64,000 nt of DNA from DASYXZ01 sp035308965 (GTDB lineage: Bacteria; Acidobacteriota; Terriglobia; UBA7540), in contig DATGFN010000059.1 in assembly GCA_035308965.1 (NCBI GenBank), positions 1-64,000 on the forward strand, given 5' to 3'. A program made the translations under genes and the position numbers. The notes under the pieces are model-generated. The model did no database searches and was not told the DNA's origin. It saw only the letters and a list, made by a program, of their open reading frames with translations. Positions 1 through 8,919 of the stretch are shown in pieces; the stretch's first letter is position 1, and the number at the start of each line of letters is the position of its first letter.

Positions 1-528
1 GGCGTGGCCGAGGGCGGCCACAAATACCACGTCGGGATTATGGGGATCGACAATGACGCTCGAGATGTGGCGGGAATCTTTGAGGCCAAGGTGGGTCCAG
101 GTCTTGCCGGCGTCAACGGATTTATAGACGCCATCGCCAAAGGAAATATCGCCGCGCAAACAGCTTTCGCCCGTGCCCACGTAAATCACGTTGGGATCGG
201 ACTCGGCCACGGCGATGGCGCCAATGGAGGAAATGTGTTCCTTGTCGAACATGGGCGTCCAGTCGAGACCGGCGTCGGTGGACTTCCAGACGCCGCCGGC
301 CGCCGCGCCAAAATAATAAGTGTTCGGATCGCCCGGAACTCCGGAGACGGCCAGCACCCGTCCGCCGCGAAAAGGCCCAATCAGCCGCCACTTCATCCCC
401 TTAAAAGTATTGTCCTGGGAATCTTTGTCGGCTTTCGAATCCTGGGCGCGAAGCCTGCTGCCAGCGAGGTTTAGCGCCAGGGCGCAACAAACTACTCCGC
501 GACAAAACCATGATTTCCAATTAATCAT
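1..528 (-). CDS. Exported BNR/VPS10-like beta-propeller protein, N-terminal part (cut by window edge)
   Basis: The reading frame runs leftward from an ATG at 528-526 to the window edge without a stop, giving 176 residues. GGAGG lies about 6 bases before the ATG. The N-terminus is a signal peptide with a hydrophobic core ending near LRAQD. Next comes the GPFRGGRV and GGVWKSTDAG pattern typical of BNR/sortilin-like (VPS10) propeller proteins. Repeated elements of the type D-P-N-x-[IV]-Y-V-G-T-G-E and GVYKSVDAGKTW mark successive blades. Such proteins in Acidobacteriota are usually near 1,000 residues and annotated as exo-sialidase or glycosyl-hydrolase-like; their true substrate is generally unknown. 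Function beyond an exported propeller is inference. Confidence 0.85.
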   Translation of the reverse strand, partial: MINWKSWFCRGVVCCALALNLAGSRLRAQDSKADKDSQDNTFKGMKWRLIGPFRGGRVLAVSGVPGDPNTYYFGAAAGGVWKSTDAGLDWTPMFDKEHISSIGAIAVAESDPNVIYVGTGESCLRGDISFGDGVYKSVDAGKTWTHLGLKDSRHISSVIVDPHNPDVVFVAALGHA

Positions 529-705
529 GAAAGTCCTCCGTTGTGCTGTTGGTGAGTGAATCATCCTAAGCTTGCGCGAGCAAAAGGGGAAGAAGATTTT
601 TCGAACTCCACTTGGAAACTCTTCCGGATCGAGGAAAGCGCGGGGCAGGAGGGATTTTGGTATATTAATCGAGGTCAAATAAACGGACAAAGTTGAGGAG
701 AGAGA

Positions 706-1887
706 ATGGACCTGCAATCGATTCAAGCTGCGCTCAGAGAATCCCATCTGGACGGCTGGCTTTTCTACGATCATCATCGCCGCGATCCAATCGCCTATCG
801 CATCCTAAAAATCGCACCGGCGATGTGCACGCGCCGTTGGTACTACTTTATCCCGGCAACGGGCGAGCCGGTGCGGCTTGTCCACCGCATAGAAAAAGGT
901 AACCTGGACGGGTTGCCCGGAGGGGTGCGGGTGTATTCCTCCTGGCGGGAGCAACGCGAGGAACTCAAGAAACTCCTGGAAGGGAAGCGGCGCGTGGCGA
1001 TGGAGTATTCCGAATTTAACGATATCCCTTATATCGGATTGGTGGATGCCGGAACTATTGAGCTGATTAAAAGCTTTGGCGTGGAGGTCGCTTCCTCGGC
1101 CGACCTGGTGCAGATGTTTGAAGCGCGGTGGTCGCCGGAAGCCCTGGCCATGCACCTTGAGGCGGGGAAAGCCATCCACGAAATTGTGCGGCAAGGGTTT
1201 CGCATGATTCGCGAGGCGGTAAAGGCCGGCCAATCGATTGGGGAATACGAGGTTCAACAGGCAATGGCACTGCTCATGGAGAAGAGCGGCCTGGAGGCGG
1301 ATGAAGCTCCCAACGTTTCCGTGAACGCGAACAGCGCCAATCCTCACTATTCGCCCTCAAAGAATGCGTCGCTTCCCATCCGCGCCAGCGATTTCGTCCT
1401 GATTGATATTTGGGGCAAGTGCCGCAAGCCCGGCTCGGTTTATTTCGATATTACCTGGACGGGCTATGTGGGTGAAACAGTTCCGCCTCATTACGTCGAA
1501 ATTTTTAACGTCGTACGCGAAGCCAGGGACGCCGCTATTGCCGTGGCCAAAGAAGGGCAGCGGTCCGGCCAGGCGGTTTTTGGATACCAGGTGGACGACG
1601 CGGCGAGGAACGTGATCACGCGTCATGGTTACGCGGATTATTTCGTGCACCGAACCGGACACTCGATTGGTGAAGACGTGCACGGCAACGGGGCCAATAT
1701 GGACAACTTCGAAACTCGAGACGCCCGCAAGATTATCGCCGGAACCTGTTTTTCAGTTGAGCCGGGAATCTATCTTCCGGAATTTGGAGTGCGGACCGAA
1801 GTGGATGTTTATGTGGAAGAAAACGACGCTCGAGTGACGGGTGAAATCCAACAGGAAGTTGTCCCCGTCATGAAGAGTGTCGCTTGA
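706..1887 (+). CDS. M24-family metallopeptidase (Xaa-Pro aminopeptidase-like)
   Basis: 393 residues with the creatinase/prolidase two-domain layout: an N-terminal domain (about 1-150) and a C-terminal pita-bread domain (about 155-385). The five expected metal ligands are visible: Asp234 (LIDIWG), Asp248 (YFDITW), the His in HRTGHSIG, the Glu in SVEPGIY and the Glu in VRTEVDV. The family removes N-terminal residues preceding proline from peptides in the cytoplasm; no export signal is seen. The ATG at 706 follows an AGGAGAGAG ribosome-binding site. The gene stands alone, 177 bases from the divergent BNR gene. Confidence 0.92.
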   Translation: MDLQSIQAALRESHLDGWLFYDHHRRDPIAYRILKIAPAMCTRRWYYFIPATGEPVRLVHRIEKGNLDGLPGGVRVYSSWREQREELKKLLEGKRRVAMEYSEFNDIPYIGLVDAGTIELIKSFGVEVASSADLVQMFEARWSPEALAMHLEAGKAIHEIVRQGFRMIREAVKAGQSIGEYEVQQAMALLMEKSGLEADEAPNVSVNANSANPHYSPSKNASLPIRASDFVLIDIWGKCRKPGSVYFDITWTGYVGETVPPHYVEIFNVVREARDAAIAVAKEGQRSGQAVFGYQVDDAARNVITRHGYADYFVHRTGHSIGEDVHGNGANMDNFETRDARKIIAGTCFSVEPGIYLPEFGVRTEVDVYVEENDARVTGEIQQEVVPVMKSVA

Positions 1888-1981
1888 AAGCCTGGGGGTA
1901 ATTTTGCCGGCTTCTTACCAGCCTCACGGAGTCTCGCCTTTTAGTTGCTAGGCGCTATAATTCCGCTTAAGATAGAATTCA

Positions 1982-2428
1982 ATGGTTAAACGAAGCAAAG
2001 GGGCGGAGAGCGCCGCCAAAGCGAAACCGGCGGTCGCGACGCAGGACGCCATACGGCCAAAGACCGGCCAATTAGTATGGCTGTGCATCGCGGCGTGGCT
2101 GATTCCGGGATGCGGGCACTACATCCTGGCCAAAAAGGGACGGGCGCTGATACTCGGAATTACGATCATCGTCATGTTTCTCTTTGGACTCGTCATGAAG
2201 GGCGAGTTTTACGCCATGGAGCCCGGCGCCTACTTGAAGTCGCTCGGATTTTTGGGTGAATTGTGCGTGGGCGCGGCGATGCCGGTGGCCAAATTCTTCG
2301 GCTATCCGGGTGGCGACCCCTTTTTCGTGAGCGGTGATTACGGCACAGCTTTCCTGATCACCGCCGGCATGCTGAACGTGCTCGCCATCCTCGATGCCTA
2401 CGACATTGCCATGGGGCGGAAGCCGTGA
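1982..2428 (+). CDS. Small membrane protein, DUF6677-like
   Basis: 148 residues. A basic, Lys/Ala-rich N-terminus is followed by three or four hydrophobic segments (about 31-48, 56-72, 90-105 and 118-135). The motif WLIPGCGHYILAKKGRALI resembles the TM2/DUF6677 type of small membrane protein common in Acidobacteriota. No catalytic motif is visible and the function is unknown. A 58-residue membrane protein follows 108 bases downstream on the same strand, separated by an imperfect palindrome. The family name is from memory of the motif. Confidence 0.7.
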   Translation: MVKRSKGAESAAKAKPAVATQDAIRPKTGQLVWLCIAAWLIPGCGHYILAKKGRALILGITIIVMFLFGLVMKGEFYAMEPGAYLKSLGFLGELCVGAAMPVAKFFGYPGGDPFFVSGDYGTAFLITAGMLNVLAILDAYDIAMGRKP

Positions 2429-2457
2429 ATGGAGGAGAAAAGCAACGATGAATAATG

Positions 2458-2521
2458 AATGATGAATGCCGGATGAAAGACATCGAGCGGAGAGTCCGGA
2501 TTTCATTCATAATTCATCATT
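2458..2521. repeat. Imperfect palindromic intergenic repeat
   Basis: The arms AATGATGAAT (2458-2467) and ATTCATCATT (2512-2521) are perfect inverted copies, 44 bases apart. Further GAAT/ATTC-type matches lie between them. The repeat sits between two co-directional small membrane genes. It could fold in the transcript or be a REP-like element; no copy is seen elsewhere in the window. Confidence 0.55.
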
Positions 2522-2536
2522 CTGCATTTCCCCAAA

Positions 2537-2713
2537 ATGGTCATCTCACATTTTCCAGCTCTGCTCCTTTTTGCCTTCCTGACTTCGGTGGTGTTTGGGG
2601 TAGTCACCAAGAACACCCCGCGTGATCGCGTGATTTACGGCGCCCGGGTATTTGGGGCATTTGTCGGGGTCGCCGTCCTGCTCGGTTGGATTATGTACGT
2701 CCTCCGTTGGTAA
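2537..2713 (+). CDS. 58-residue membrane protein
   Basis: The frame from ATG 2537 to TAA 2713 encodes 58 residues. There are two hydrophobic segments (about 6-24 and 36-55) joined by a short polar loop, KNTPRDR. It lies 108 bases after the DUF6677-like gene on the same strand, and a two-segment small protein in this position makes sense as its membrane partner. No clear ribosome-binding site is visible, only an A/C-rich stretch. Coding status is inferred from the clean hydrophobicity pattern and context. Confidence 0.6.
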   Translation: MVISHFPALLLFAFLTSVVFGVVTKNTPRDRVIYGARVFGAFVGVAVLLGWIMYVLRW

Positions 2714-2969
2714 GTAAGAAAACCCATCCGCCCTCCGGGCTCTTTGAGAGGAAAACCCATTGGAAATTGTCCTGACGGGGTGTTTCTCTTTCGGTATTTC
2801 GACTGATCGCCTCATGCCCACCGAGTTCTGCCCACCGAGTTCTTGACTTCCCCGGTTCCGCAGTATAGATTGGGCCACACACGATGCAGCGTACTGCCCA
2901 ACATCCGAATTTGTTGCGGGCGTCTCTGTCTAGACAATCGTGAGCTAGCGCCGGCGTGAGTCAAGACCT

Positions 2970-3524
2970 ATGTTCATACTGTTGAGCTTTTCTGCCTTCG
3001 GCGTCTTCCTGGGGATCGCCGCGCTCGGATTTTTCTTCTTGCTGTTCAGTTTCCTCGCCGGCGACCTCTTTGGCCATGGCGATATCGGTGGGCATGATCT
3101 CGGCGTTCACGGGGAAGTTCACGGAGGAGTGAGCTTTTTTAGCAGCCGGGTACTGAGCGTTTTTGTGACTGCCTTCGGCGGTTTTGGGGCCATCGGAACC
3201 AATCTTGGCTATTCCATCGGATTGAGTACCCTGATGGGCCTGGGGGGCGGGCTCTTCTTCGGGGCAATCATTTATCTTTTCGCGAGCTTCCTTTATAGCC
3301 AGCAGGCCTCGAGCGACATCCGCATGAGTGAGTTGGTGGGCGGCACAGCTCAGGTGACCGTCGCCATTCCCCAGGGGGGTGTGGGCCAGGTGCGCATGAC
3401 CATGGGGGAATCCGTGGTGGAGAAAATCGCGCGCGCGCAAGACGGAGGCGAAATACCGATCGGCACTTTGGTCAAGATCGAATCCATTGTAGGTGAAGCC
3501 ATCCTGGTTCGGCGCGCCGGATAG
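2970..3524 (+). CDS. NfeD-like membrane protein (YuaF/YqiJ type)
   Basis: 184 residues. Hydrophobic segments at about 1-32, 62-80 and 85-110 are followed by a C-terminal OB-fold-like domain (about 120-182) starting at SELVGGTAQVTVAIP and ending in VGEAILVRR. A His/Gly-rich loop lies near residues 37-53. NfeD proteins partner with flotillins at membrane microdomains, and the next gene, 74 bases downstream, is a flotillin. The pair forms the classic NfeD-flotillin operon. The start is the first ATG of the frame; its ribosome-binding site is weak. Confidence 0.85.
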   Translation: MFILLSFSAFGVFLGIAALGFFFLLFSFLAGDLFGHGDIGGHDLGVHGEVHGGVSFFSSRVLSVFVTAFGGFGAIGTNLGYSIGLSTLMGLGGGLFFGAIIYLFASFLYSQQASSDIRMSELVGGTAQVTVAIPQGGVGQVRMTMGESVVEKIARAQDGGEIPIGTLVKIESIVGEAILVRRAG

Positions 3525-3598
3525 GGATTGAACTACGAATTCCCGAAATCGGTTGGACCGAGTTAAATTCTTCGAGGTTTTGCGAGAAGGGGGAAGAA

Positions 3599-5203
3599 AT
3601 GGTCGAACAATTATCCATCCCGATCATTGTAATGTTCGTGGTCCTGGCCCTCATAGTGGCCATGGCCCTATTCAGCCGGAACTATCTGAAGGTTCCACCC
3701 AACGCCGTGGCAGTCTTAAGCGGGCGCAGCCGAAAGACCGCCGACGGCAAGCGGGTGGGCTACCGGATGGTGAAGGGCGGCGCGACTTTTCGATTCCCTT
3801 TGCTCGAGCAGGTTGATTATCTCAAGTTGAATGTTTTTACCATTCCCCTCGAGATCAAGAGAGCCTACACGCTGAAAGGCGTGCCTATCTCGGTTAAGGC
3901 GGTTGCCAACGTCAAAATAAAGAGTGATGACTTATCACTGGGCGCGGCGGCGGAACGATTCCTGGGTATGCCCGCGGATCAAATCCAGAAAGTTATTTTT
4001 CAAACTTTGGAAGGCCACCTTCGAGCCATCCTGGGGACGTTAACCGTGGAAGAGGTTAACAGCGACCGGGCCAGCTTTGCGCAGAAATTGACCTCCGAGG
4101 CGGCACAGGACCTGGAGAGGATGGGCATTGGCGTTGACGTTTTGACCGTCCAGGAAATCAGCGACGAAGAAGGGTACCTCGACGCGCTCGGCAAGAAGAG
4201 GACGGCGGAAGTGAAGCGGGACGGGACCATCGGTGAAGCGGAGGCGACGCGCGACGCCAAAATAAAATCGGCCGAGGCCATGCAGGAAGGGGAGAAGGCG
4301 AAGTTTGATGCCGACGGGAATATTGCCGCCGCGCAACGCGATTTCCAATTGAGGCAGGCACAATTTCTGTCCGAGGTTGAGACGCAAAAAGCCAAAGCGG
4401 CCCAGGCCGGGCCTCTGGCGGACGCGACGGCCAAGCAAGCGGTGGTGGCGGAGGAAGTACGAATCGAGAGAGTTCGGACGCAGGAGCAGATCGCGGTTCA
4501 GGAACAGGAAGTCCTACGCAAACAGAAGGAACTGGAAGCAACTGTCATCAAGGCCGCAGAGGCCGACCGTCAAGCAGCGATTCTGCGAGCAGAGGCCAGC
4601 AAACAAGCGGCAATCCTGGAGGCTGAAGGTCAGAAATCAGCGCAAATTGCTTTGGCGGAAGCGCAGCAGGAAAAATTGAAACAGGAAGGTATGGGCCGCG
4701 CTGCCGCGGTGGAGGCGGAAGGCCGCGCCGAGGCTTCCAAAATCGAAGCCATGGGCCTGGCTCAGGCGCGCGCCATTGAAGCTCAGGGCGTAGCCGAGGC
4801 CCAGGCTATATTAAAAAAGGCTGAGGCATGGCGCGAATTTAATGACGCTGCCAAGCTTCAAACCGTTCTGGAGAAACTTCCCAGCGTGTTGCAGGCTTCG
4901 GCGGGCATCTTCGGCGCTGTGGCCGCGCCGCTCGGGAACATTGACAAAGTTGTGGTGATCGAGCAAGGGAACGGCTCAAGTGGTGATGGCACGGGCGGCA
5001 TTGGACGCGTGGCGCGCACGGGGCCCGCCCTAGTGTTCGGGCTTCTCCAGCAATTGCAGGCGTTGGGGCTGGACATCCCCACCATCATGGCGCAGATTGG
5101 CGGAGGCAATGGTGGGACTGTGACCAAAGTGGCTAAGGCTGTTACTGAAGTCGTGACTGAGTCCAAAACAACTTCGAAGAAAGGCGAGGCGGAAGATAGG
5201 TAG
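3599..5203 (+). CDS. Flotillin family (SPFH/band 7) protein
   Basis: 534 residues. An N-terminal membrane anchor (about 5-24) is followed by an SPFH domain (about 30-200) with the flotillin-type stretch NAVAVLSGRSRK. A long Ala/Glu-rich coiled coil (about 200-420) contains repeated EAE/AEA units. The tail is Gly-rich. Flotillins assemble into oligomeric scaffolds on the inner face of the membrane and organise lipid microdomains. GGGGGAAGAA before ATG 3599 is the ribosome-binding site. It is co-oriented with the NfeD-like gene and probably cotranscribed with it. Confidence 0.92.
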   Translation: MVEQLSIPIIVMFVVLALIVAMALFSRNYLKVPPNAVAVLSGRSRKTADGKRVGYRMVKGGATFRFPLLEQVDYLKLNVFTIPLEIKRAYTLKGVPISVKAVANVKIKSDDLSLGAAAERFLGMPADQIQKVIFQTLEGHLRAILGTLTVEEVNSDRASFAQKLTSEAAQDLERMGIGVDVLTVQEISDEEGYLDALGKKRTAEVKRDGTIGEAEATRDAKIKSAEAMQEGEKAKFDADGNIAAAQRDFQLRQAQFLSEVETQKAKAAQAGPLADATAKQAVVAEEVRIERVRTQEQIAVQEQEVLRKQKELEATVIKAAEADRQAAILRAEASKQAAILEAEGQKSAQIALAEAQQEKLKQEGMGRAAAVEAEGRAEASKIEAMGLAQARAIEAQGVAEAQAILKKAEAWREFNDAAKLQTVLEKLPSVLQASAGIFGAVAAPLGNIDKVVVIEQGNGSSGDGTGGIGRVARTGPALVFGLLQQLQALGLDIPTIMAQIGGGNGGTVTKVAKAVTEVVTESKTTSKKGEAEDR

Positions 5204-5378
5204 AGGGTCGGCTTGCCCGCCGCAGCCTTATGGCCTCATTCTTGCGTGGAGATCAAAATGGAAATAATGGCGATTCACTGGATCATCCGTGAGTCGCTTC
5301 GCCCGAGATTTCGATCATTCAAGCGCAGCATGACTTGTTTCGCGCCGACGGGCTGGTGACCGTTTCGCCAGATCGACT

Positions 5379-5843
5379 ATGCTAACCTATCACGCAACCT
5401 CTAATGTCAACCACGCCGACACGGAAGTGCTTGCAGTTCATTGCAGCGACCATAGGTTTCAGGCCGGGATTCGCGAATTTCTCAATCGCGGCTTGAACCT
5501 GGGCGAGAACTTCGATCTGCTGATCATTCCGGGCGGCCCGCAGTGTTTGACGCTGGTGGAATACCTGCCCAAGTTTTCGTGGGCAGGGTCAAGATGGTTC
5601 CGCTATCTGTTGGAACACCACGAATTGAAGAGATTGATACTGATTGCCCACCAGGACTGTGGCTGGTACAAGAGCCTTCCCTTGCATCTTCACTCTTCCA
5701 GCAACCCGCGCGAACGCCAGGAGCAAGACTTGCGGCGTGCCCACCACTCATTGATGAAAGACTTTCCGGAGCTTCAAATCGAGCTTTATTACGCTGGGTG
5801 GGACCGGGACGACCGTGTCACGGTTGATTCGATCCCTGCCTGA
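5379..5843 (+). CDS. Beta-carbonic-anhydrase-like protein
   Basis: 154 residues. Cys22, Asp24 and Arg26 in HCSDHRFQ and His91 and Cys94 in AHQDCGWY reproduce the C-x-D-x-R and H-x-x-C signature of beta-carbonic anhydrases. In that family Cys, His and Cys bind zinc, and the Asp-Arg pair gates the active site. The chain is shorter than typical enzymes (about 200 residues) and the rest is divergent, so activity on CO2 is uncertain. No strong ribosome-binding site precedes ATG 5379. The gene appears monocistronic. Confidence 0.6.
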   Translation: MLTYHATSNVNHADTEVLAVHCSDHRFQAGIREFLNRGLNLGENFDLLIIPGGPQCLTLVEYLPKFSWAGSRWFRYLLEHHELKRLILIAHQDCGWYKSLPLHLHSSSNPRERQEQDLRRAHHSLMKDFPELQIELYYAGWDRDDRVTVDSIPA

Positions 5844-5935
5844 AACGGCGCGAAACCCATTGACGCAGGCCCTCGATATTGCTATGTTGATTTTAAAGGG
5901 ATCTTGAGTCAATTTGCCATACCCTGGAGGCGAGA

Positions 5936-6451
5936 ATGGTAAGGAACCGGCGCGGTTTTTCGTTGATCGAGCTGTTGATTGTCGTTGCGATTATCTTGAT
6001 CATCGCCGCGATTGCCATCCCCGATCTCCTGAAATCGAAAACCGCGGCGAATCAGGCCTCCGCCGTTGGTTCACTTCGCGTGATTGTCACCTCAGAAGTC
6101 AGTTATAACTCGACTTTCACTGTCGGATATTCAGCTACGTTGGACGACTTGGATGGGAGCGCCGTTCCATCCACCACTACTTCCGCGGGGTTGATTGACA
6201 GTGTGCTGGCCAGCGGAGGGAAGAGCGGGTACAACTTTTACTACGTTCCTTGTGTGTCCCCAGCGGTGGCCAATAACGGCAGTCTCGCGCCGGGGGCGTG
6301 CGGCGCGGTGCCGATCAGCGTTTTTCAGGTCAGCGCCAATCCGATGGGCGGAGTTGGCTACGGCAATTACTATTTTACTGACCCCTCCGCTGTGATCCGT
6401 CAGAACCCAAATGCTCCCGCTGGCCCTTCAGACACGCCGATAGGGAACTGA
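5936..6451 (+). CDS. Type IV pilin-like protein (prepilin)
   Basis: 171 residues with a textbook class III prepilin leader, RRGFSLIELLIVVAIILI. Cleavage is expected between Gly and Phe, with Glu at mature position 5, followed by a hydrophobic helix. The mature C-terminal domain is Ser/Thr/Gly-rich, with a Cys pair (about positions 109 and 125) that could form a disulfide. It would be processed by PilD and assembled into a type IV pilus or type II secretion pseudopilus. GGAGG precedes ATG 5936. No other pilus genes are adjacent. Confidence 0.9.
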   Translation: MVRNRRGFSLIELLIVVAIILIIAAIAIPDLLKSKTAANQASAVGSLRVIVTSEVSYNSTFTVGYSATLDDLDGSAVPSTTTSAGLIDSVLASGGKSGYNFYYVPCVSPAVANNGSLAPGACGAVPISVFQVSANPMGGVGYGNYYFTDPSAVIRQNPNAPAGPSDTPIGN

Positions 6452-6598
6452 AGACCACTTTTGATGCTGCCTGCCGTACCCCCCCGGCTTCCGTCAATTT
6501 CCAAACCAAGTGTAACAATTTCCGGCGAAATTCGTATAGGTAATGGGATGGAGGGTATTGGTGTCCTTTGACAAACGCGGACGCTCCGATAGGCAGTT

Positions 6599-6691
6599 AT
6601 TCCCGCAAAAGCGGGTACCCATTTTCCTAAATCATTGGAAGCGCGGACGCCTGCCGGCGCTAGATTCCTCCCGCAGACGCGGGGCGGGAAT
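6599..6691. repeat. MITE-like repeat with ATTCCCGC terminal inverted repeats
   Basis: ATTCCCGC at 6599-6606 and its inverse GCGGGAAT at 6684-6691 end a 93-base unit. The left end also forms a local hairpin (CCCGC-AAAA-GCGGG), and the right end another CCCGC/GCGGG pair. The ATTCCCGC-type ends recall the dRS3-like palindromic repeats found in many bacteria. It lies in the 539-base gene-free stretch 6452-6990, in which I see no convincing coding frame. Confidence 0.5.
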
Positions 6692-6990
6692 GACGGCGCG
6701 CGGGAGTTCCCTCGGCGGGCAAAGGACACAACTACGGGAGGGTGATCTGCGGTTTGATGATGCAAAATGCCATCAACAATTCTTGGCCCCGTGACGACGC
6801 GTGTAGAGTAAGATAGGTCCGAGGAAAGAATCCGACTCAACTCCTCCGTGGGTCGTTACTCAGGATGGTTATGGCATTCGCGCCATGTATTGCCCGAAGG
6901 CGTGCACTTTCATTCTCACATCGGATGAAAGGATGCGCCCGTAGGTCATAAAATGATCGGGTTCCCTCTTCCCCGGCCGCTGGAATCGCG

Positions 6991-7584
6991 ATGAGTTTCC
7001 GGACATTCGCTGCTGAAGCTTTGGCGGACTACAAAACGACTGGCGCAGTGGCTCCCAGTTCCCGCTTTCTGGCTCGCGCCATGCTCGAGCCACTCAAGCT
7101 GACGCCAGGGTCCGTGATTGTGGAATTGGGTCCCGGAACCGGAGTGATGACGCGCGCCTTGCTGGACATCCTTCCCGCCGATGGGACCATCCTGGCCTTC
7201 GAAATCAGCGAACGCTTCTATTCGTATTTGAAGGAGAGAATTTCCGACAAGCGTCTTGTTATCCTAAGAACGGGAGCTGAGAATCTAAAGAAGGAATTGC
7301 ACAAGCGCGGCTACAATCAGGTTGATGCCATTGTTTCATCACTTGCATTGGGGTTCTTTTCAGACGCCCAGCGGCGCGACCTGCTGGAATCGTTTCCGCC
7401 CTTCATGAGTGAAAACAGCGTTTACACTCAATATCAGTACGTTCAAGGATTGGAACTTAAGCATGGCCGGTTCCGCCGCTTCAGCATTCAGCCGCTGCTG
7501 CGCCAATATTTTGGTTCCGTGCGATGCAAAACGGTCTGGCGAAACATACCTCCGGCCTTTGTTTTTGCGTGCCGTAAGAAATGA
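6991..7584 (+). CDS. SAM-dependent methyltransferase, phospholipid N-methyltransferase (PmtA)-like
   Basis: 197 residues with a class I Rossmann fold. Motif I is ELGPGTG (45-51), and an acidic residue ends the second strand (LAFEIS). The N-terminal TGAVAPSSRFLARAM stretch is typical of PmtA-like phosphatidylethanolamine N-methyltransferases, which resemble KsgA rRNA dimethylases but act on lipid headgroups. The enzyme would be peripheral at the inner membrane. No strong ribosome-binding site precedes ATG 6991, but no better start exists. Substrate assignment is inference from the N-terminal signature. Confidence 0.7.
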   Translation: MSFRTFAAEALADYKTTGAVAPSSRFLARAMLEPLKLTPGSVIVELGPGTGVMTRALLDILPADGTILAFEISERFYSYLKERISDKRLVILRTGAENLKKELHKRGYNQVDAIVSSLALGFFSDAQRRDLLESFPPFMSENSVYTQYQYVQGLELKHGRFRRFSIQPLLRQYFGSVRCKTVWRNIPPAFVFACRKK

Positions 7585-7948
7585 ATCCGCTCGAACGACC
7601 TCCTTTCCGGTGCGTCTTTTTATTACAAATCTAATGTTGAATCGCGAGCGCAAAGTTTGCTTGGCCCACTGCCATTTCAGTTGACGGATAGGGATATAGG
7701 GGTTGAGTGTGCTCGCGAGATGCTCTTTATCCCGATCGTTCGCGTGGTAAAAACCTATGACTGAAATCCGAGCGTGATTTCGCACCAAAACCAGGATCGA
7801 GCCGGATAATCCATTGAGACCGAGCTTTCCTCTCTGGCGAGAAATCCATTTTCTATGTACAATGACCCGGGATTTCAGAGCGGAAAAACATTTCAATCTC
7901 TTGCCAATTTAGTGCCGAAGAAAAGCTCTTCGAAATAGGAGGTGTCGG
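7585..7948. other. Gene-free stretch, 364 bases
   Basis: I see no convincing coding frame on either strand. The last 20 bases hold the AGGAGG ribosome-binding site of the following HAMP-domain gene. No terminator with a T-run was recognised after the methyltransferase gene. Confidence 0.4.
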
Positions 7949-8551
7949 ATGGGGAAGCCTCCGGTAACGGGGAAACCTCGGGGAATCGCCGCCAAGGCGC
8001 GGGTTATGGCTAAGCGCCAGTTGATTGTTAACCCCGGTTTCCAGTACCGAACGCTCAGACCGATTGTCATCTTTGGCGGCATCCTCGCCTTGTTGTTGGT
8101 GATCTTCGTCTTTATTCCATTTCAACACGATGCGAATAATGATCCAAGCCCCGCCATCCGGGGCCTGCTTTCAGCGCGCCTCCCGTTTCTCCACGCTTAC
8201 TTCTGGATTTCGTTTGCCCTGGCAGGCGCCCTGGCGGCCCTTTACACCCTGGTTTGGTCAAACCGGCTGGCGGGACCCCTCTACAAGCTTAGAGTGGTGT
8301 TGATACAACACGCAGAGGGCAATACCATGCGCCTGCGTTTTCGCGAAGGGGATGAATTTCGCGAGTTCGAAGAGGTGGTCAACAGGCTGGCGAAACGATT
8401 GGATTCGCTTTCGACTGGAAGCGTTCAGCAATTTGCCATAATTCAAAAGCGGATCAAATTTCTGAAAGCGCGCCTGCAATCACAAGATCTCTCAACTGCC
8501 GATATTTGCAGGGAACTGGATGCTACTTTGAAAGATGCTGGGTTGGATTAA
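7949..8551 (+). CDS. HAMP-domain membrane protein, possible signalling component
   Basis: 200 residues. A basic N-terminus is followed by transmembrane segments at about 34-55 and 85-108. A short periplasmic loop of about 30 residues separates them. A HAMP-like helix pair follows (about 109-160; RLAGPLYKLRVVL, then REGDEFREFEEVVNRL), ending in a coiled-coil tail. There is no kinase, cyclase or chemoreceptor output domain, so it would need a partner. AGGAGG precedes the ATG. It is 368 bases upstream of, and co-oriented with, the polysaccharide deacetylase gene, suggesting a role in controlling that locus. Confidence 0.7.
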   Translation: MGKPPVTGKPRGIAAKARVMAKRQLIVNPGFQYRTLRPIVIFGGILALLLVIFVFIPFQHDANNDPSPAIRGLLSARLPFLHAYFWISFALAGALAALYTLVWSNRLAGPLYKLRVVLIQHAEGNTMRLRFREGDEFREFEEVVNRLAKRLDSLSTGSVQQFAIIQKRIKFLKARLQSQDLSTADICRELDATLKDAGLD

Positions 8552-8919
8552 TTTCAGATGAAGGATGCTGACCCGGCGTGGCGATTCCCTTCGAGGAACC
8601 CCCATGGATTCTCGCCGCCGCATTCAGGCGTTCGCAAGGGGCTCTCTTTTGCCATCTCCCCTCTAATGAACTGGAAGTTTGGGAAATTTCGGAGCTTCGC
8701 CCATTCTTCTCCTCATGATTCGTTCAGGGTGCAATCGATGGGTGTAAATTCGCCCATTCTCAGAAAACCTGCTCAGGATCGTGCTGTTTCTGATAATCTT
8801 TCTCTTCTCAGCCTCTCCGGATATTCAGCCGATTACAATCCTGAGCGGTGTCTTGAAACGAGTGCCAGGCATCAAGCCGAACAGCCGCACACGGCGCTTG
8901 AATTGCGTGCCGAGGGATA
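8552..8919. other. Intergenic stretch with one doubtful reading frame
   Basis: A frame from ATG 8558 to TAA 8920 (120 residues) fills this gap and overlaps the next start codon as TAATG. Its composition (Pro/Ser/His-rich, no hydrophobic or domain pattern) is not convincing, and its ATG has no ribosome-binding site. Another frame from 8781 begins with a short hydrophobic run but continues out of frame into the deacetylase gene. I treat the stretch as non-coding leader with low certainty. Confidence 0.35.
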
